NCBI GenBank assembly: GCA_027627225.1 | Contig: CM051030.1 | Coordinates: 682,001-746,000 of the forward strand | Length of the DNA: 64,000 nucleotides | Source of the DNA: Congeria kusceri | Taxonomy: Eukaryota > Mollusca > Bivalvia > Myida > Dreissenidae | Reading direction: 5' to 3' | Part shown: positions 24,601-38,800 of the stretch, piece after piece | Position numbering within the stretch: position 1 is the stretch's first letter | Layout: every line of letters begins with the position of its first letter | Made by a program: the position numbers and the translations under genes | Notes under the pieces: generated by a model | Told to the model about the DNA's origin: nothing | The model's database searches: none | Seen by the model: the letters and a program-made list of their open reading frames with translations, nothing else

Positions 24601-26897
24601 TTCAAACGTCACGCCCAATGCAACTTGTCTGCATGGATTTTCTAAAAGTTGTTGTCAGTAAAGGCGGATATGAAGATATACTCGTTATCACTCGTTTTTC
24701 CAAAGCAGTCCCTTGCAAACGCACATCCGCTCAGGCCGCTGCAAAAGCTCTCTTTGATAACTTTATTGTGCATTTTTCATTTCCCGAACAATTGCACAGT
24801 GATCAAGGTAGAAACTTTGACTGTAAATTGATCAAAGAACTATGCAAACTAGGGCGTGTCACAAAAACTCGTACAACACCTTACCATCCATCTGGTAATG
24901 GTAGTTGCGAAAGGTTCAACCGCACTCTTTTGCAAATGCTTGGTACTCTTGGCCAGGACCAAAAATCAGACTGGAAATCTTACTTGGGTCCTTTGGTTCA
25001 TGCCTACAATGCTACTAGCCATGACTCGACTGGTTTCTCTCCCCACTATTTGATGTTCGGCTGGCACCCTCGCCTATCCATTGATTCATATATTGGAACA
25101 GACCCTAATCCAGAGGGTGGTCCAATTAGTCCTTCATCTTATGTTGCAAAACTTAAGGAGAGCATGGATTATGCTTACAAGGTTGCTGCTTCTAACGCTC
25201 ACAACCGGGCTATCACCAATAAAGGCACGTATGATCGCAAGGTCATAGAAAACTACCTGGAGGTGGGAGACATTGTCCTGGTTCGTAAGGTCGGAATGAA
25301 AGGTCGCTGCAAACTTGCTGACAATTGGGAGTCTGATCCCTACATCATTCTTACAATTGACAGGGATATTTCTGTTTTCAAAGTCCAACTGGAGTCAGGG
25401 AAAGGACCCGTGAGAACTCTTCACAGAAACATGCTTCTACCTTTTGTAAGCATTCCCCTGGATTCGCCAGTCGGGAATCTATTTCTGTTACACCTACAGT
25501 TCTTAAACCTCTTCATCCTAAACCTGCTCCTAGTCCATCTCTTTCTAACCGTTATTCAGAAGATTCCAGTTCGGAGTCAGATTCAGGTGGGTCAGATGAT
25601 AGCCTCAGACGCTATGTGATTTCGCAACGGAGGAATCCCAACATCAAACCCCGCCAGGAACAAGTTCGGAATTCTCTTCCATCAAGTTCAACGGTCACTA
25701 CACCAATTTCACCAATTGTCCCAACCCCTAGCACCAGATATTCTACTGTGCCTAGCCTCACTACTAGTGCCAGAGAATCTACTCTGCCTAGTCAAAGTTT
25801 TCCAACCCCAAGCGCCAGAAACTTTACTGTGTCTAGCCCCACTACTAGCGCCAGAGAATTTACTCTGCCTCTCCAAACTCCAGATCCTACCCCTCAACCA
25901 ACCCACAGGCCTTCAAGGCAACGTCGGCCACCTGACCGGTACGGGGAATGGGTCGCATACATGGCTGCGTTTTAACTCCTTTCATGTAACTCAGATGTCA
26001 CTAGTACACAGCAAAATGTATTGCTTATTTTAATGTTTGTTTATTGTTTTAATTTGATGTTAATATGTGATTTACCATGTATTTTTTTCTTTAATCCAAT
26101 ATCAAGCTTTATTTGGAGCAAGTAATTATGTGAAAGTTTAAAACTTCATATATTCTTTCGGATAGTTTCAGTACTTGTATTTTTGTTGTTATTTGTACAT
26201 CTGTAATGTTTAGTTGTTGCTTCTATTTCTCAATTCGAGGACGAATTTTCTCGAAGAGGGGGAATATGTAACCAGTGTACAGTTATATGTGTAAGGTGCT
26301 GTGTAAATGAAGTGTGATAGGTTATCACTGTCCTAATTGGTTATGAGCACATTTTAATGTAATCCCCATACCATCTATCAATTAGCTAACATGTCCCTTT
26401 TTCTAACAAGTAACCCAGCACATTCTTACGTTTGTCACCAGAGACTTCAGTCATTACATACTTAGAAATAGTATCCTGCAAAGGAATATTGTTGAAGTAA
26501 TTTTGCCCTAATTGGTAAGATTTGTATTTTATTTTTGTCTTACTGTATTTTGTTCCCTTACTTTATGCAGTTAACCTATTTGCTTAATTCTCTTACTTTA
26601 TGCAGTTAACCTATTTTCTTAATTATTTGTATCGTTGAATTTATTGTATAATTAATTTATGCAATTTATAATATATTTAATGAATATTAATTATTGCATG
26701 TCATATATTTAATGCATAATCTCTATTTTTCAGGTGTATTATTTTATTTTTAAAATACTGGAATAAATATCGAAACTTTACAACGAGTTGACCTCATTTA
26801 ACACCCCGTTACATCTATATCTAGAACATCAATAGGAAAATTAATGACAAAATCTTACCTTCATTATACTCCTTGCCATTGAATATGCAGCTGTCTA
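21640..26897 (-). CDS. Gene B VWC module 11, terminal, split by a retroelement
   Basis: The short exon 26859-26897 (39 nt) encodes VDSCIFNGKEYNEG. The last exon 21640-21764 begins EHVPGPSPCKVCSCEYGK, continues with four further spaced cysteines and ends with KCCC and a TGA. The cysteine pattern is VWC, but the final C-x2-C is cut to CCC by the stop. The exon phases match. Sequence similarity to the other modules is low, so this is an old C-terminal module rather than a recent copy. The intron holds the whole Ty3-type element (22.47-26.81 kb). The acceptor TTTACAG and donor GAAG/GTAAGA are both sound. Confidence 0.75.
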
Positions 26898-29800
26898 CTG
26901 TATTAAAATGAACAAAAAAAAACAACATAAATTACCAGATAAATATCATTTACAACTTTAATCAAACCTGTGAAGTCGAAATACGTATAATAAATGATTA
27001 TTTTGACTTTAAAGGGACTATGTCAACGAAAACGGCATCCAAGTGGTACTTTCTTAAACAAGAGATGTCAGAGGACAGCGCGATCGACTATTCGAACTAT
27101 TTCAGTTGGTACATATTTTGGAAAGTGGAAGGGGCATACATGTGTTGAAATACAAAACTGAGTTATGGCAATTATTTCATCAAATTATTCCAAGTTTCAA
27201 CCCTATGTAGCAAATAACTTATGTAGTTTTGAAATTACAAGAGTTTTAAATATAAACTTTAACCAAAACATTTAAGTGAAAAGGGGCATAACTCTGTCAA
27301 AATGCAAAACAGAGTTTTCGAGAGGTTGGCCCTGACACTGGAGTTGATGCAAAGGTATGTTAATATTTTTAAGTGAATAACTTATGTAGTTCTGAAGTTA
27401 CAAACGCTTTGAATATAAACTTTTACCAGAAAATCTATGTGAAAATGGGACACAACTCTGTCAAAATACAAAACAGAGTTATGGGTAATTTTGCCCCTGA
27501 TACTAGAGTTGATGAAAAAGGTATATTCCAATTTTCAAGTGAATAACTTATGTAGTTCTGCAGTAACAAAACTTTTGAATATAAACTTTAACCAGAAAAT
27601 CTAAGTGAAAAAGGGGCATAACTATGTCAAAATACAAAATAGAGTTACAAAGAATGTTGCCCCTGATCTGGAAGTTGTTGACAAAGGTATATTGCAAGTT
27701 TCAAGTGAATAACTTCTGTAGTTTTGAAGTTACAAAACGTTTGAATAAAAACTTTAACAAGAAAATATATGTGAAAAGGGGGCATTACTCTGTCACAATA
27801 CAAAACGGAGTTATGGGGAATATTGCCCTTGATACTGGAGTTGATGACAAAGGTATATTCCAAGTTTCAAGTGAATAACTTGTGTAATTTTGAAGTTTCA
27901 AGACTTTTGAATACAAACTTGAACCAAATTCAGACGCGGACGACGACGCCGACGCCGGGGGTAGTAGGAAAGCTCACCTTTTCTTCGATTAGTCGAGTTA
28001 AAAATCTGCAATTAAGTCATGAATAATGACTTATAATAACGGTTATTATAAGGATTCTGAGATAAAATCAAATAATAATATGTTTTTGTAATCGTGTTTG
28101 TTTGGTCCTTTTCATATTTATATTTTTGATGTCAGAATTGTATTTTGCATAACCATAGTTTACACACGTTCTTACAAAGAAGAATAGCGCAGTTGGTTAA
28201 AGCGCTGTCTAATATCATTTCTTCATATAGCTCCTAAGTCGTGAGTCCGATACCTGCTTGGGGTTTAATTATTACAAACACTTTTGTTGATTTATTTTAA
28301 TATAAATCTCATTTTGTATTCTATTATTTATTCTCTATTTAATGCACATGTCTTACTACAGCGCAATTCTATAATCTTAAATCAATTATAGTGAAATGGG
28401 AAACCAATTTTTCCTTGACATATCCCTTTAAAGAGATACTATATACTCATATTACGATGCTAATCAATAAGCTGACAACAGATACATAGTAGAAACATAC
28501 CCCATTCCTTTACAGACAGGACAACACTGTAATAATACCTTTTTACTCTCCGGACAACACTGTAATAATACCCTTTTACACTTCTGACAACACTGTAATA
28601 ATACCTTTTTTACACTCCGGACAGCATTTTCCCGGTGGCGTGTACTGGCTATCGCAATACAGCTTGGGACAAGCTATGGTAGCGCACTCGACCTTTCCAT
28701 TGACGCACTTGCACGTTTCACACGGGGTCTTGCTCGGGACACTCTCGCCTATTGAAACAGAGTCAGCATTTATACTTGATCAGTGCTTTGCAAGCAGTGA
28801 TTGGAATTATAAATAGTTTTGTTTTTAATAGATCAAAATGCCCAAACACCAAGATACGGTGTGAACTAGTACAACGATTTTTACTTGCAGGGACCAATGC
28901 ACAAACCAAAACAATTTAATAACTGATCTTAATCTGCGATCTATATTATTAGATAATATTAGAAGCATAAAATGATGCAATAATTTAACAAAATACACAG
29001 TACCTTCATCATAGTGCTTTCCATAATAATCGCAACCTATAGAAGAGAACAAACAACACATATTTAATACAAAAATGGTATATTTTAAAGAAAACAAATA
29101 CAAGTAACATCGCAAGATGTTGGAAAACATATACGAAGACACGTTAGTCAATGATTTTCTGCAGCAAAGACAACACATTGTTTGGGTGTACAAAATAATG
29201 ACATTAAGGCCAACGTCAAACTGTTGGTTATTGTTTAAACATACAGAACCATGTAATACTATATGTACCGTTTTTACACTCAGTACACAATTGTCATAAT
29301 ACCCTTTTTACACTCCGGACAACACTGTAATTATATTTTTTTACATTACGTACGACACTATAATAATACATTTTTAAACTCCGGACAACACTGTAATAAT
29401 ACCTTTTTTACACTCCGGACAGCACTTTCCCGGTTGCGTGTACTGGCTATCGCAATACAGCTTGGGACAATCTATGGGAGTGCACTCGACCTTTCCATTG
29501 ACGCACTTGCACGTTTCACACGGATTCTTGCTCGGGACACTCTCGCCTATTAAAACATAGAAAGCAGAAAGTTCGTGCAAGTGAATACTTAATACAACCT
29601 TTACATTATGTCGAACAAGAATGGTCGCCTTTCATCATTTATATCAATTAATTAAGTTAATAGTTGTTTTAGTTTAAATTTTGCAGTAATAACCCTTACA
29701 ATATTTAAATCTGACATCAAATGAATGCTAAGCACCGATGGTCCAATAATAATCGGCATGTCGGTAACATTTCTTCTCAAACAAACTATAAGTATAAGAA

Positions 29801-32800
29801 GGATTTAAATGAAGCTTCGTATAAGAAAAGGGAGCGTTGAGAACAAATGCAGAGTACTAACACCATAACTTTGTGCATAGTACTTGCAATTCCGAATAAT
29901 CAAGACATGTAAATGATGTGTGCTCTGCGAGTAAAATGCTACTAACAGTATATTTTCTTAAATTTTCTTAAACAATAATCCATTATAAAATAGATACCTT
30001 CATCATAGTGGTTTCCGTAATAATCGCAACCTGTAGGGGAATAAACATCAAATGGTATATATATCATATGTTGAAATAAACATTTATCAAACCATTTTGG
30101 AAAATGACGCAAACTCAGATTAATCAAACATTTTCTTTCAGAACTATAGAACTAATTTAAATAATGAATAAATTAAATACATGGCTGTGAAAGCATTACA
30201 AAACGACCTAAAAGTCCTACACAATATGACATTTACTGAACTAACGAAGTGCTTGACACTGCAATAATACCCCTTTTTACACTCCGGACAACACTGTAAT
30301 AATACCTGGTGTACATTTCGGACAACACTATGCTAATACCTATTTACACATCGGACAGCACTGCATTAATACTTTTTATAAAATCCGGACAACACAGTAA
30401 TAATACCTTTGTACACTCCGTACAACACAGTAATAATACCTTTTAACACTCCGGACATCACTGTAACATTACCTTTTTTGCACTCCGGACAGCATTTTCC
30501 CGGTGGCGTGTACTGGCTATCGCAATACAGCTTCGGACAATATATGGGAACGCACTCGACCTTTCCATTGACGCACTTGCACGTTTCGCACGGATTCTTG
30601 CTCGGGACACTCTCGCCTATTGAAACATAGAAAGCAGCAAGTTCGTGCAAGCGGATACACGATACAACTTATACGTTATGTCGAACAAGAATGTTCACCT
30701 TTCATCATTGATATCAATTTATGAAGTTAACAGTTGTTTAAATTTCGCTATAAGAACTGTAAGAACAATTTTAATCTGATATCAAATGAATGCTAAGCGC
30801 CGATGGTACAATAGCAATTGGCATGTCGGTAACATTTCTTGAAGAGCAAAAACCTAAGTATAAGAGGTATTTAAATGAAGCTTCATAAAAGAATAGGAAG
30901 CATTTAAAGTGCGGAGTACAAGTACCACAGCGTTGTGTACAGTATTTGCCATTCCAAAAAATACAGACATGTAAGAAATGTGTGCTTTACGGGTACTATG
31001 CTACTATCAGTCTTTTTTTCTAAAATTATCTTAAACAGTAATACATTGTAACATAGATACCTTCATCATAGTGGTTTTCATAATAGTCGCAGCCTGTAAA
31101 GAAATAAACAGCAAAGGTTATACATATCATATGTTGAGGTAAAACATTCATCACAGTGTATTGGCAAATGATGCAAGCTCAGAATAATTAATTAGTTTCT
31201 TTGAGAACCATAAAACTCATTTAAATTATGAATAAATGAACTAAATGGCTGTGTAAACATATGAAAGAACGGCATAAAAGTTCTACACAATATGTAAGTT
31301 ACTGAACTAACGTAGTGCTTGACACTGTAATAATACATTTTTACTCTCATGACAAAACTGTAATAATACCTGGTGTACATTCCGAACAACACTATACTAA
31401 TACCTTTTTACACTCCGGACAACACTGTATTAATACATTTTTTTACATCTCGGACAACACTGTAATAATACCTTTTTTACACTCGGGACAACAATGTAAT
31501 AATACATTTGTAACACTCCGGACAACACTGTAATAATACATTTGTAACACTGCGGACACTGTTATAATACCTTTTTTACACTCCGGACAGCACTTGTACG
31601 GTGGCGTGTACTGGCTAACGCAATACAGTTTGGGACAAGCTATGGTAGCGCACTCGACCTTTCCATTGACGCACTTGCACGTTTCACACGGGGACTTGCT
31701 CGGGACACTCTCGCCTATTGAAACAGAGTCAGCATTTATACTTTATCAGTGCTTTGCAAGCAGTGATTGGAATTATAAATAGTTTTGTTTTTAATTGATC
31801 AAAATGACCAAACACCATTATACGGTGTGAACTAGTACAACGATTTTTACTTGCAGGGACCAATGCACAAACCAAAACAATTTAATAACTGATCTTACTC
31901 TGCGATCTATATTATTAGATAATATTAGAAGCATAAAATGATGCAATAATTTAACAAAATACACAGTACCTTCATCATAGTGCTTTCCATAATAATCGCA
32001 ACCTATAGAAGAGAACAAACAACACATATTTAATACAAAAATGGTATATTTTAAAGAAAACAAATACAAGTAACATCGCAAGATGTTGGAAAACATATAC
32101 GAAGACACGCTAGTCAATGATTTTCTGCAGCAAAGACAACACATTGTTTGGGTGTACAAAATAATGACATTAAGGCCAACGTCAAACTGTTGGTTATTGT
32201 TTAAACATACAGAACCATGTAATACTATATGTACCGTTTTTACACTCAGTACACAATTGTCATAATACCCTTTTTACACTCCGGACAACACTGTAATTAT
32301 ATTTTTTTACATTACGTACGACACTATAATAATACATTTTTAAACTCCGGACAACACTGTAATAATACATGTTTACACTCCGGACAACACTGCCATAATA
32401 CCTTTTTTACACTCCGGACAGCACTTTCCCGGTTGCGTGTACTGGCTATCGCAATACAGCTTGGGACAATCTATGGGAGTGCACTCGACCTTTCCATTGA
32501 CGCACTTGCACGTTTCACACGGATTCTTGCTCGGGACAATCTCGCCTATTGAAACATAGAAAGCAGAAAGTTCGTGCAAGTGAATACTTAATTCATACCT
32601 TTACATTATGTCGAACAAGAATGGTCGCCTTTAATCATTTATATCAATTAATTAAGTTAATAGTTGTTTTAGTTTTAATTTTGCCGTAATAACCCTTACA
32701 ATATTTAAACCTGACATCAAATGAATGCTAAGCACCGATGGTCCAATAATAATGGGCATGTCGGTAACATTTCTTCTCAAACAAACTATAAGTATAAGAA

Positions 32801-35800
32801 GGATTTAAATGAAGCTTCGTATAAGAAAAGGGAGCGTTGAGAACAAATGCAGAGTACTAACACCATAACTTTGTGTATAGTACTTGCAATTCCGAATAAT
32901 CAAGACATGTAAATGATGTGTGCTCTGCGAGTAAAATGCTACTAACAGTATATTTTCTTAAATTTTCTTAAACAATAATCCATTATAAAATAGATACCTT
33001 CATCATAGTGGTTTCCGTAATAATCGCAACCTGTAGGGGAATAAACATCAAATGGTATATATATCATATGTTGAAATAAACATTTATCAAACCATTTTGG
33101 AAAATGACGCAAACTCAGATTAATCAAACATTTTCTTTCAGAACTATAGAACTAATTTAAATAATGAATAAATTAAATACATGGCTGTGAAAGCATTACA
33201 AAACGACCTAAAAGTCCTACACAATATGACATTTACTGAACTAACGAAGTGCTTGACACTGCAATAATACCCTTTTTTACACTCCGGACAACACTGTAAT
33301 AATACCTGGTGTACATTTCGGACAACACTATGCTAATACCTATTTACACATCGGACAGCACTGCATTAGTACTTTTTATAAAACCCGGACAACACAGTAA
33401 TAATACCTTTGTACACTCCGTACAACACAGTAATAATACCTTTTAACACTCCGGACATCACTGTAACATTACCTTTTTTGCACTCCGGACAGCATTTTCC
33501 CGGTGGCGTGTACTGGCTATAGCAATACAGCTTGGGACAATCTATGGGAGCGCACTCGACCTTTCCATTGACGCACTTGCACGTTTCGCACGGATTCTTG
33601 CTCGGGACACTCTCGCCTATTGAAACATAGAAAGCAGCAAGTGCGTGCAAGCGGATACACGATACAACTTATACGTTATGTCGAACAAGAATGTTCACCT
33701 TTCATCATTGATATCAATTTATGAAGTTAACAGTTGTTTAAATTTCGCTATAAGAACTGTAAGAACAATTTTAATCTGATATCAAATGAATGCTAAGCGC
33801 CGATGGTACAATAGCAATTGGCATGTCGGTAACATTTCTTGAAGAGCAAAAACCTAAGTATAAGAGGTATTTAAATGAAGCTTCATAAAAGAATAGGAAG
33901 CATTTAAAGTGCGGAGTACAAGTACCACAGCGTTGTGTACAGTATTTGCCATTCCAACAAATACAGACATGTAAGAAATGTGTGCTTTACGGGTACTATG
34001 CTACTATCAGTCTTTTTTTCTAAAATTATCTTAAACAGTAATACATTGTAACATAGATACCTTCATCATAGTGGTTTTCATAATAGTCGCAGCCTGTAAA
34101 GAAATAAACAGCAAAGGTTATACATATCATATGTTGAAGTAAAACATTCATCACAGTGTATTGGCAAATGATGCAAGCTCAGAATAATTAATTAGTTTCT
34201 TTGAGAACCATAAAACTCATTTAAATTATGAATAAATGAACTAAATGGCTGTGTAAACATATGAAAGAACGGCATAAAAGTTCTACACAATATGTAAGTT
34301 ACTGAACTAACGTAGTGCTTGACACTGTAATAATACATTTTTACTCTCATGACAACACTGTAATAATACCTGGTGTACATTCCGGACAACACTATACTAA
34401 TACCTTTTTACACTCCGGACAACACTGTATTGATACATTTTTTTACACTCCGGACAACACTGTAATAATACCCTTTTTACACTCGGGACAACAATGTAAT
34501 AATACATTTGTAACACCCGGACAACACTGTAATAATACATTTGTAACACTGCGGACACTGTTATAATACCTTTTTTACACTCCGGACAGCACTTGTACGG
34601 TGGCGTGTACTGGCTAACGCAATACAGTTTGGGACAAGCTATGGTAGCGCACTCGACCTTTCCATTGACGCACTTGCACGTTTCGCACGGGGACTTGCTC
34701 GGGACACTCTCGCCTATTGAAACATTGTAAGCAGCATTTACACTTGTTCCGTGTTTTGCACCCATTGATTGCCATTTTTAACCTTATTTTGTTTCATAAA
34801 GACCAAAACACACGTTGTAAAGCCATTAAAACTACCAATGTAGGTCACACTGGCAATTATCAGTGAACAAACTCAAACAATTTAATAACTGAGATTAGTA
34901 TGCGATCTATCAACTAAGAAGCATAAATAATTGCAATTATGTCAGAAAGATGAATACACAGTACCTTCATTATAATGCTCTCCATAATAATCGCACCCTG
35001 TAGAAAAGAACAGACAACACATATTTTTAACAAGCACGCTGTATTTGCAAGGACATCATCACAAAACATTGTAAACTGATACCAAGTTAGTTTAATCAAT
35101 GATACTCTTAGACAATGGTCACGCCATTATCAAAAGCTATGAACATGCAAATATTACAAGGCTGTGTAGACTTTATTATGGTATACAAGCCTTAAATCAA
35201 ACTGCCAGTGCCTTTATTTAAATTATGCTGAACACTGTAATAATAGCACATTAAAATCCGGACAACACTGCCATACTGCCTATAATATACTCCACACAAC
35301 AGGGTAATAATACTTTGTTACACTCCGGACAACACTGTCAATACCTGTTTTACACTCAAGACAATACTGTCAATATCATTTTTACACACCGGACAATACT
35401 GTAATTATACATTTGTAACACTCCGGACAACACTGTAATAATACATTTGTAACACTCTGGACAACATTGTAATAATACTTTTTTTTACATTCCGGACAAG
35501 ACTGTAATAATACGTTTTTTACACTCCAGACAACACTGTCAATACCTGTTTTACACTCAAGACAATACTGTCAATATTATTTTTACACACCGGACAATAC
35601 TGTAATAATACATTTGTAACACTCCGGACAACACTGTAATAATACATTTGCAACACTCCGGACAACACTGTAATAATACTTTTTTTTACATTCCGGACAA
35701 GACTGTAATAATACGTTTTTTACACTCCAGACAACACTGTAATAATACCTTTTTTTACACTCCGTACAATACTGTAATAATACTTTTGTAACACTCCGGA

Positions 35801-38800
35801 CAACACTGCAATAATACCATTTTACACACCGGACAATACTGTAATAATACCTAATTTACACTTCGGATAACATTGTAATAATACCTTTTTACACTCAGTA
35901 CAACACTGTCATAATACCCTTTTTTACACTCCGGACAAATCTGTAATAATATATTTGTAACACTCCGGATAACACTGTTATAATACCTTTTTACACTCCG
36001 GACAACACTGTAATAATACATTTTTACACTCCGGAAAACACCATAATAATACATTTTTACACTCCAAACAACACTGTAATAAAACAATTTTTACACTCCG
36101 GACAACACTGTTATAATACCTTTTTTACACTCCGGACAGCACTTTCCCGGTTGCGTGTACTTGTTATCGCAATACAGCTTGGGACAATCCATGGGAGCGC
36201 ACTCGACCTTTCCATTGACGCACTTGCACGTTTCACATGGATTCTTGCTCGGGACACTCTCGCCTTTTGAAACATTGTAAGCAGCATTTATACTTGATCA
36301 GTGCTTTGCACCCAGAGATTGCAATTATCAACATTATTTTGTTTCAAAAGAGCAACAAGGCTAAAACCAGCACACGTTGTAAACTGAGTTACACGAGGTG
36401 TTTGCTTGGAACGACCACTGTAGGCCACACGTGCAATTGTCAATGCACAACCAAAACTATTTAACAAGACTTGTGGAAATTCCACAAAAACCAGATTTTC
36501 CAAACGAAATGCATTAAAGTCAGCACCAAAAAAAATTTTTTAGCCATGGTGACCTTGACCCGACCAAAACCATATGCAATTCCAAGCGAGGTCTAAATAC
36601 AAGGTAACCACATATGAAGTTTCATTATAATATCTCAATGTCTTCTCAAGGTATTGAGCGGAAACTGTTTGTCTTTTTTTTAAATGGTGATCTTGACCTT
36701 GACCCCACCCACTCCATATGCAATCCCAGGCGAGGTTTCGTTTTAAGATATCTATGTATGAAGTTTCATTAAAATATCGCAACGTGTTCTCAAGCTATTG
36801 AGCGGAAACTGTTGTTTTTATTTTTTATTTTTAGTAACGGTAAGCTCGATCTTAACCCCACCCACCCTATACGCAATCCCAAGCGAGGTCTCGATATAAG
36901 GTATATATGTATGAATTTTCATTAAAATATCTCAATGTGTTCTTAAATGATTGAGCCGTTTTTCTATTTTTAGTTACGGTGACCTTGACCCCACCCACCC
37001 CATTCGCAATCCCAGGCGAGCTCTTGATATAAGGTATCTGTGTATGAAGTTTCATTAAAACATCTCAATTCGTTCTGAAGTTATTGAGCGGAAACCGTTT
37101 TTATGTTTTTAGTAACAGTGACCTTGACTTTGATCTCACCCATATGCAATCCCAGGTGCGGTCTCGATATAAGGTATTTATGCATTATGTTTAATTAAAA
37201 TATCTCAATGCGTTCGCAAGTTATTGAGTGGAAGCCGTTTTTCTATTTTTAATAACAGTGATCTTGACCTTGATTCCAATCACCACATATACAATCCCAA
37301 GCGAGGTTTCGCTATAAGGTATTTATGTATTAAGTTCCATCAAAATATCTCAATGCGTTCTGAAGTCATTGAGCAAAAACCGTTTTATTATTTTAAGTAT
37401 CATTGATCTTGACCTTGACCCCACCCATATGCAATCCCAAGCGAGGTCTCGATATAAGGTATCTATGTAAAATATATCAATCCGTTCTCGAGTTAGAGAG
37501 CGGATACGAAGGGCTACGCTCGTCCGCCCGCCTAACGACATATCCCAATCTAATAATCGAAATTTTTCTTCGCAAAATTTGGTTAATAAGTGATATTTGT
37601 CTGCGATCTATAAAATTAGAAGCATAAACTATTGCAAGTATGTAAAAAATACACAGTACCTTCATCATAGTGCTTTCCATAATAATCGCACCCTGTAGAA
37701 GAGAACAGACAACACATATTTTTAACTAGCATTCTGTATTTTCAAGAACAGGAATACATCACAAAACATTGTAAAACTGACACGAAGTTAGTTTAGACAA
37801 TGATACTCTTAAACAATGGTTACGCAATTATCAAAACCTATGAACATGTATATATCATAAGGCTGTGTAGACTTTATTATGGTATAAACGCCTTAAATCA
37901 AACTGGCAGTGCCTTTACTTAAATGATGCTGAGCACTGTAATAAGAGCACATTAAACTCCGGACAATTCTTCAATACTACATATTTTACACTCAAGACAT
38001 CAGGGTAATAATACATTATTACACTCCGGACAACACTGTCAATATTATCTTTTTTACACTTCGGGCAATACTGTAATAATACCTTTTTTACACTTCGGAC
38101 ATCATTGCAATAATACCTTTTTTACACTTCGGACATCACTGCAATAATACCTGTTTTACACTTCGGACATCACTGCAATAATACTTATTTTACACTCCAG
38201 ACAACAGGGTAATAATACATTGTTACACTCCGGACCACACTGTCAATACCTGTTTTACACACCAGACAACACTGAAAAAATATTTTTTTACACTCCGGCC
38301 AACACTGTCAATATACCTTTTGTACACACCGGACAACACTGTCAATATCTATTTTACACTCCGGACACACTGTAATAATACCTTTTTAACACTCCGGACA
38401 TCACTGCAATAATACATTTTTACACTCCGGACAATACTGTAATAATACATTTTTAACACTTCGGACAACATTGCAATAATACATTTTTACACTCCGGACA
38501 TCACTGAAATATTACCTTTTTAACACTCCGGACATCACTGTAATAATACCTTTTTTACACTCCGGACAGCACTTTCCCGGTGGCGTGTAGCTGCTATCGC
38601 AATACAGTTTGGGACAATCTATGGGAGCGCACTCTACCTTTCCATTGACGCACTTGCACGTTTCACACGGATTCTTGCTCGGGACACTCTCGCCTATTGA
38701 AATATTGTCAGCAGCATTTACACTTGTTCAGTGGTTTGCACGCAGAGATTGCAATTATTTACATTATTTTGTTTCAATAGATCAAAAAGATCAAAACAAA

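Larger units (their letters stand above)
22471..26813 (+). mobile_element. Degenerate Ty3-type LTR retroelement with one visible LTR
   Basis: Parts in order are a gag stub, reverse transcriptase, a broken RNase H, integrase, a Ser/Pro/Thr-rich tail, a purine tract (gaagaggggg at 26253-26262) and a 3' LTR. I found no matching 5' LTR and no protease or nucleocapsid region. Frames change at least twice. It is inserted antisense to gene B. The element is clearly not functional. Confidence 0.85.
28690..34700. repeat. 3.0-kb tandem duplication of three VWC modules
   Basis: Modules 8/9 and 5/6 lie 3000 and 2999 bp apart and the introns match almost base for base (for example 29941 onward against 32941 onward). 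Modules 7 and 4 are 2999 bp apart, and modules 10 and 7 are 2966 bp apart. The edges fall within homologous long exons, as expected for unequal crossing-over. Confidence 0.88.

Noticed and set aside
28180..28275. Functional tRNA gene
   Set aside because: A and B box-like motifs are present but acceptor and anticodon stems do not pair convincingly; a SINE head is more likely.
29263..29553. Plus-strand frames over the VWC exons and minisatellites (also 32229-32552, 34315-34566, 30409-30630)
   Set aside because: They are shadows of the minus-strand VWC exons and of the 33-36 bp repeats.
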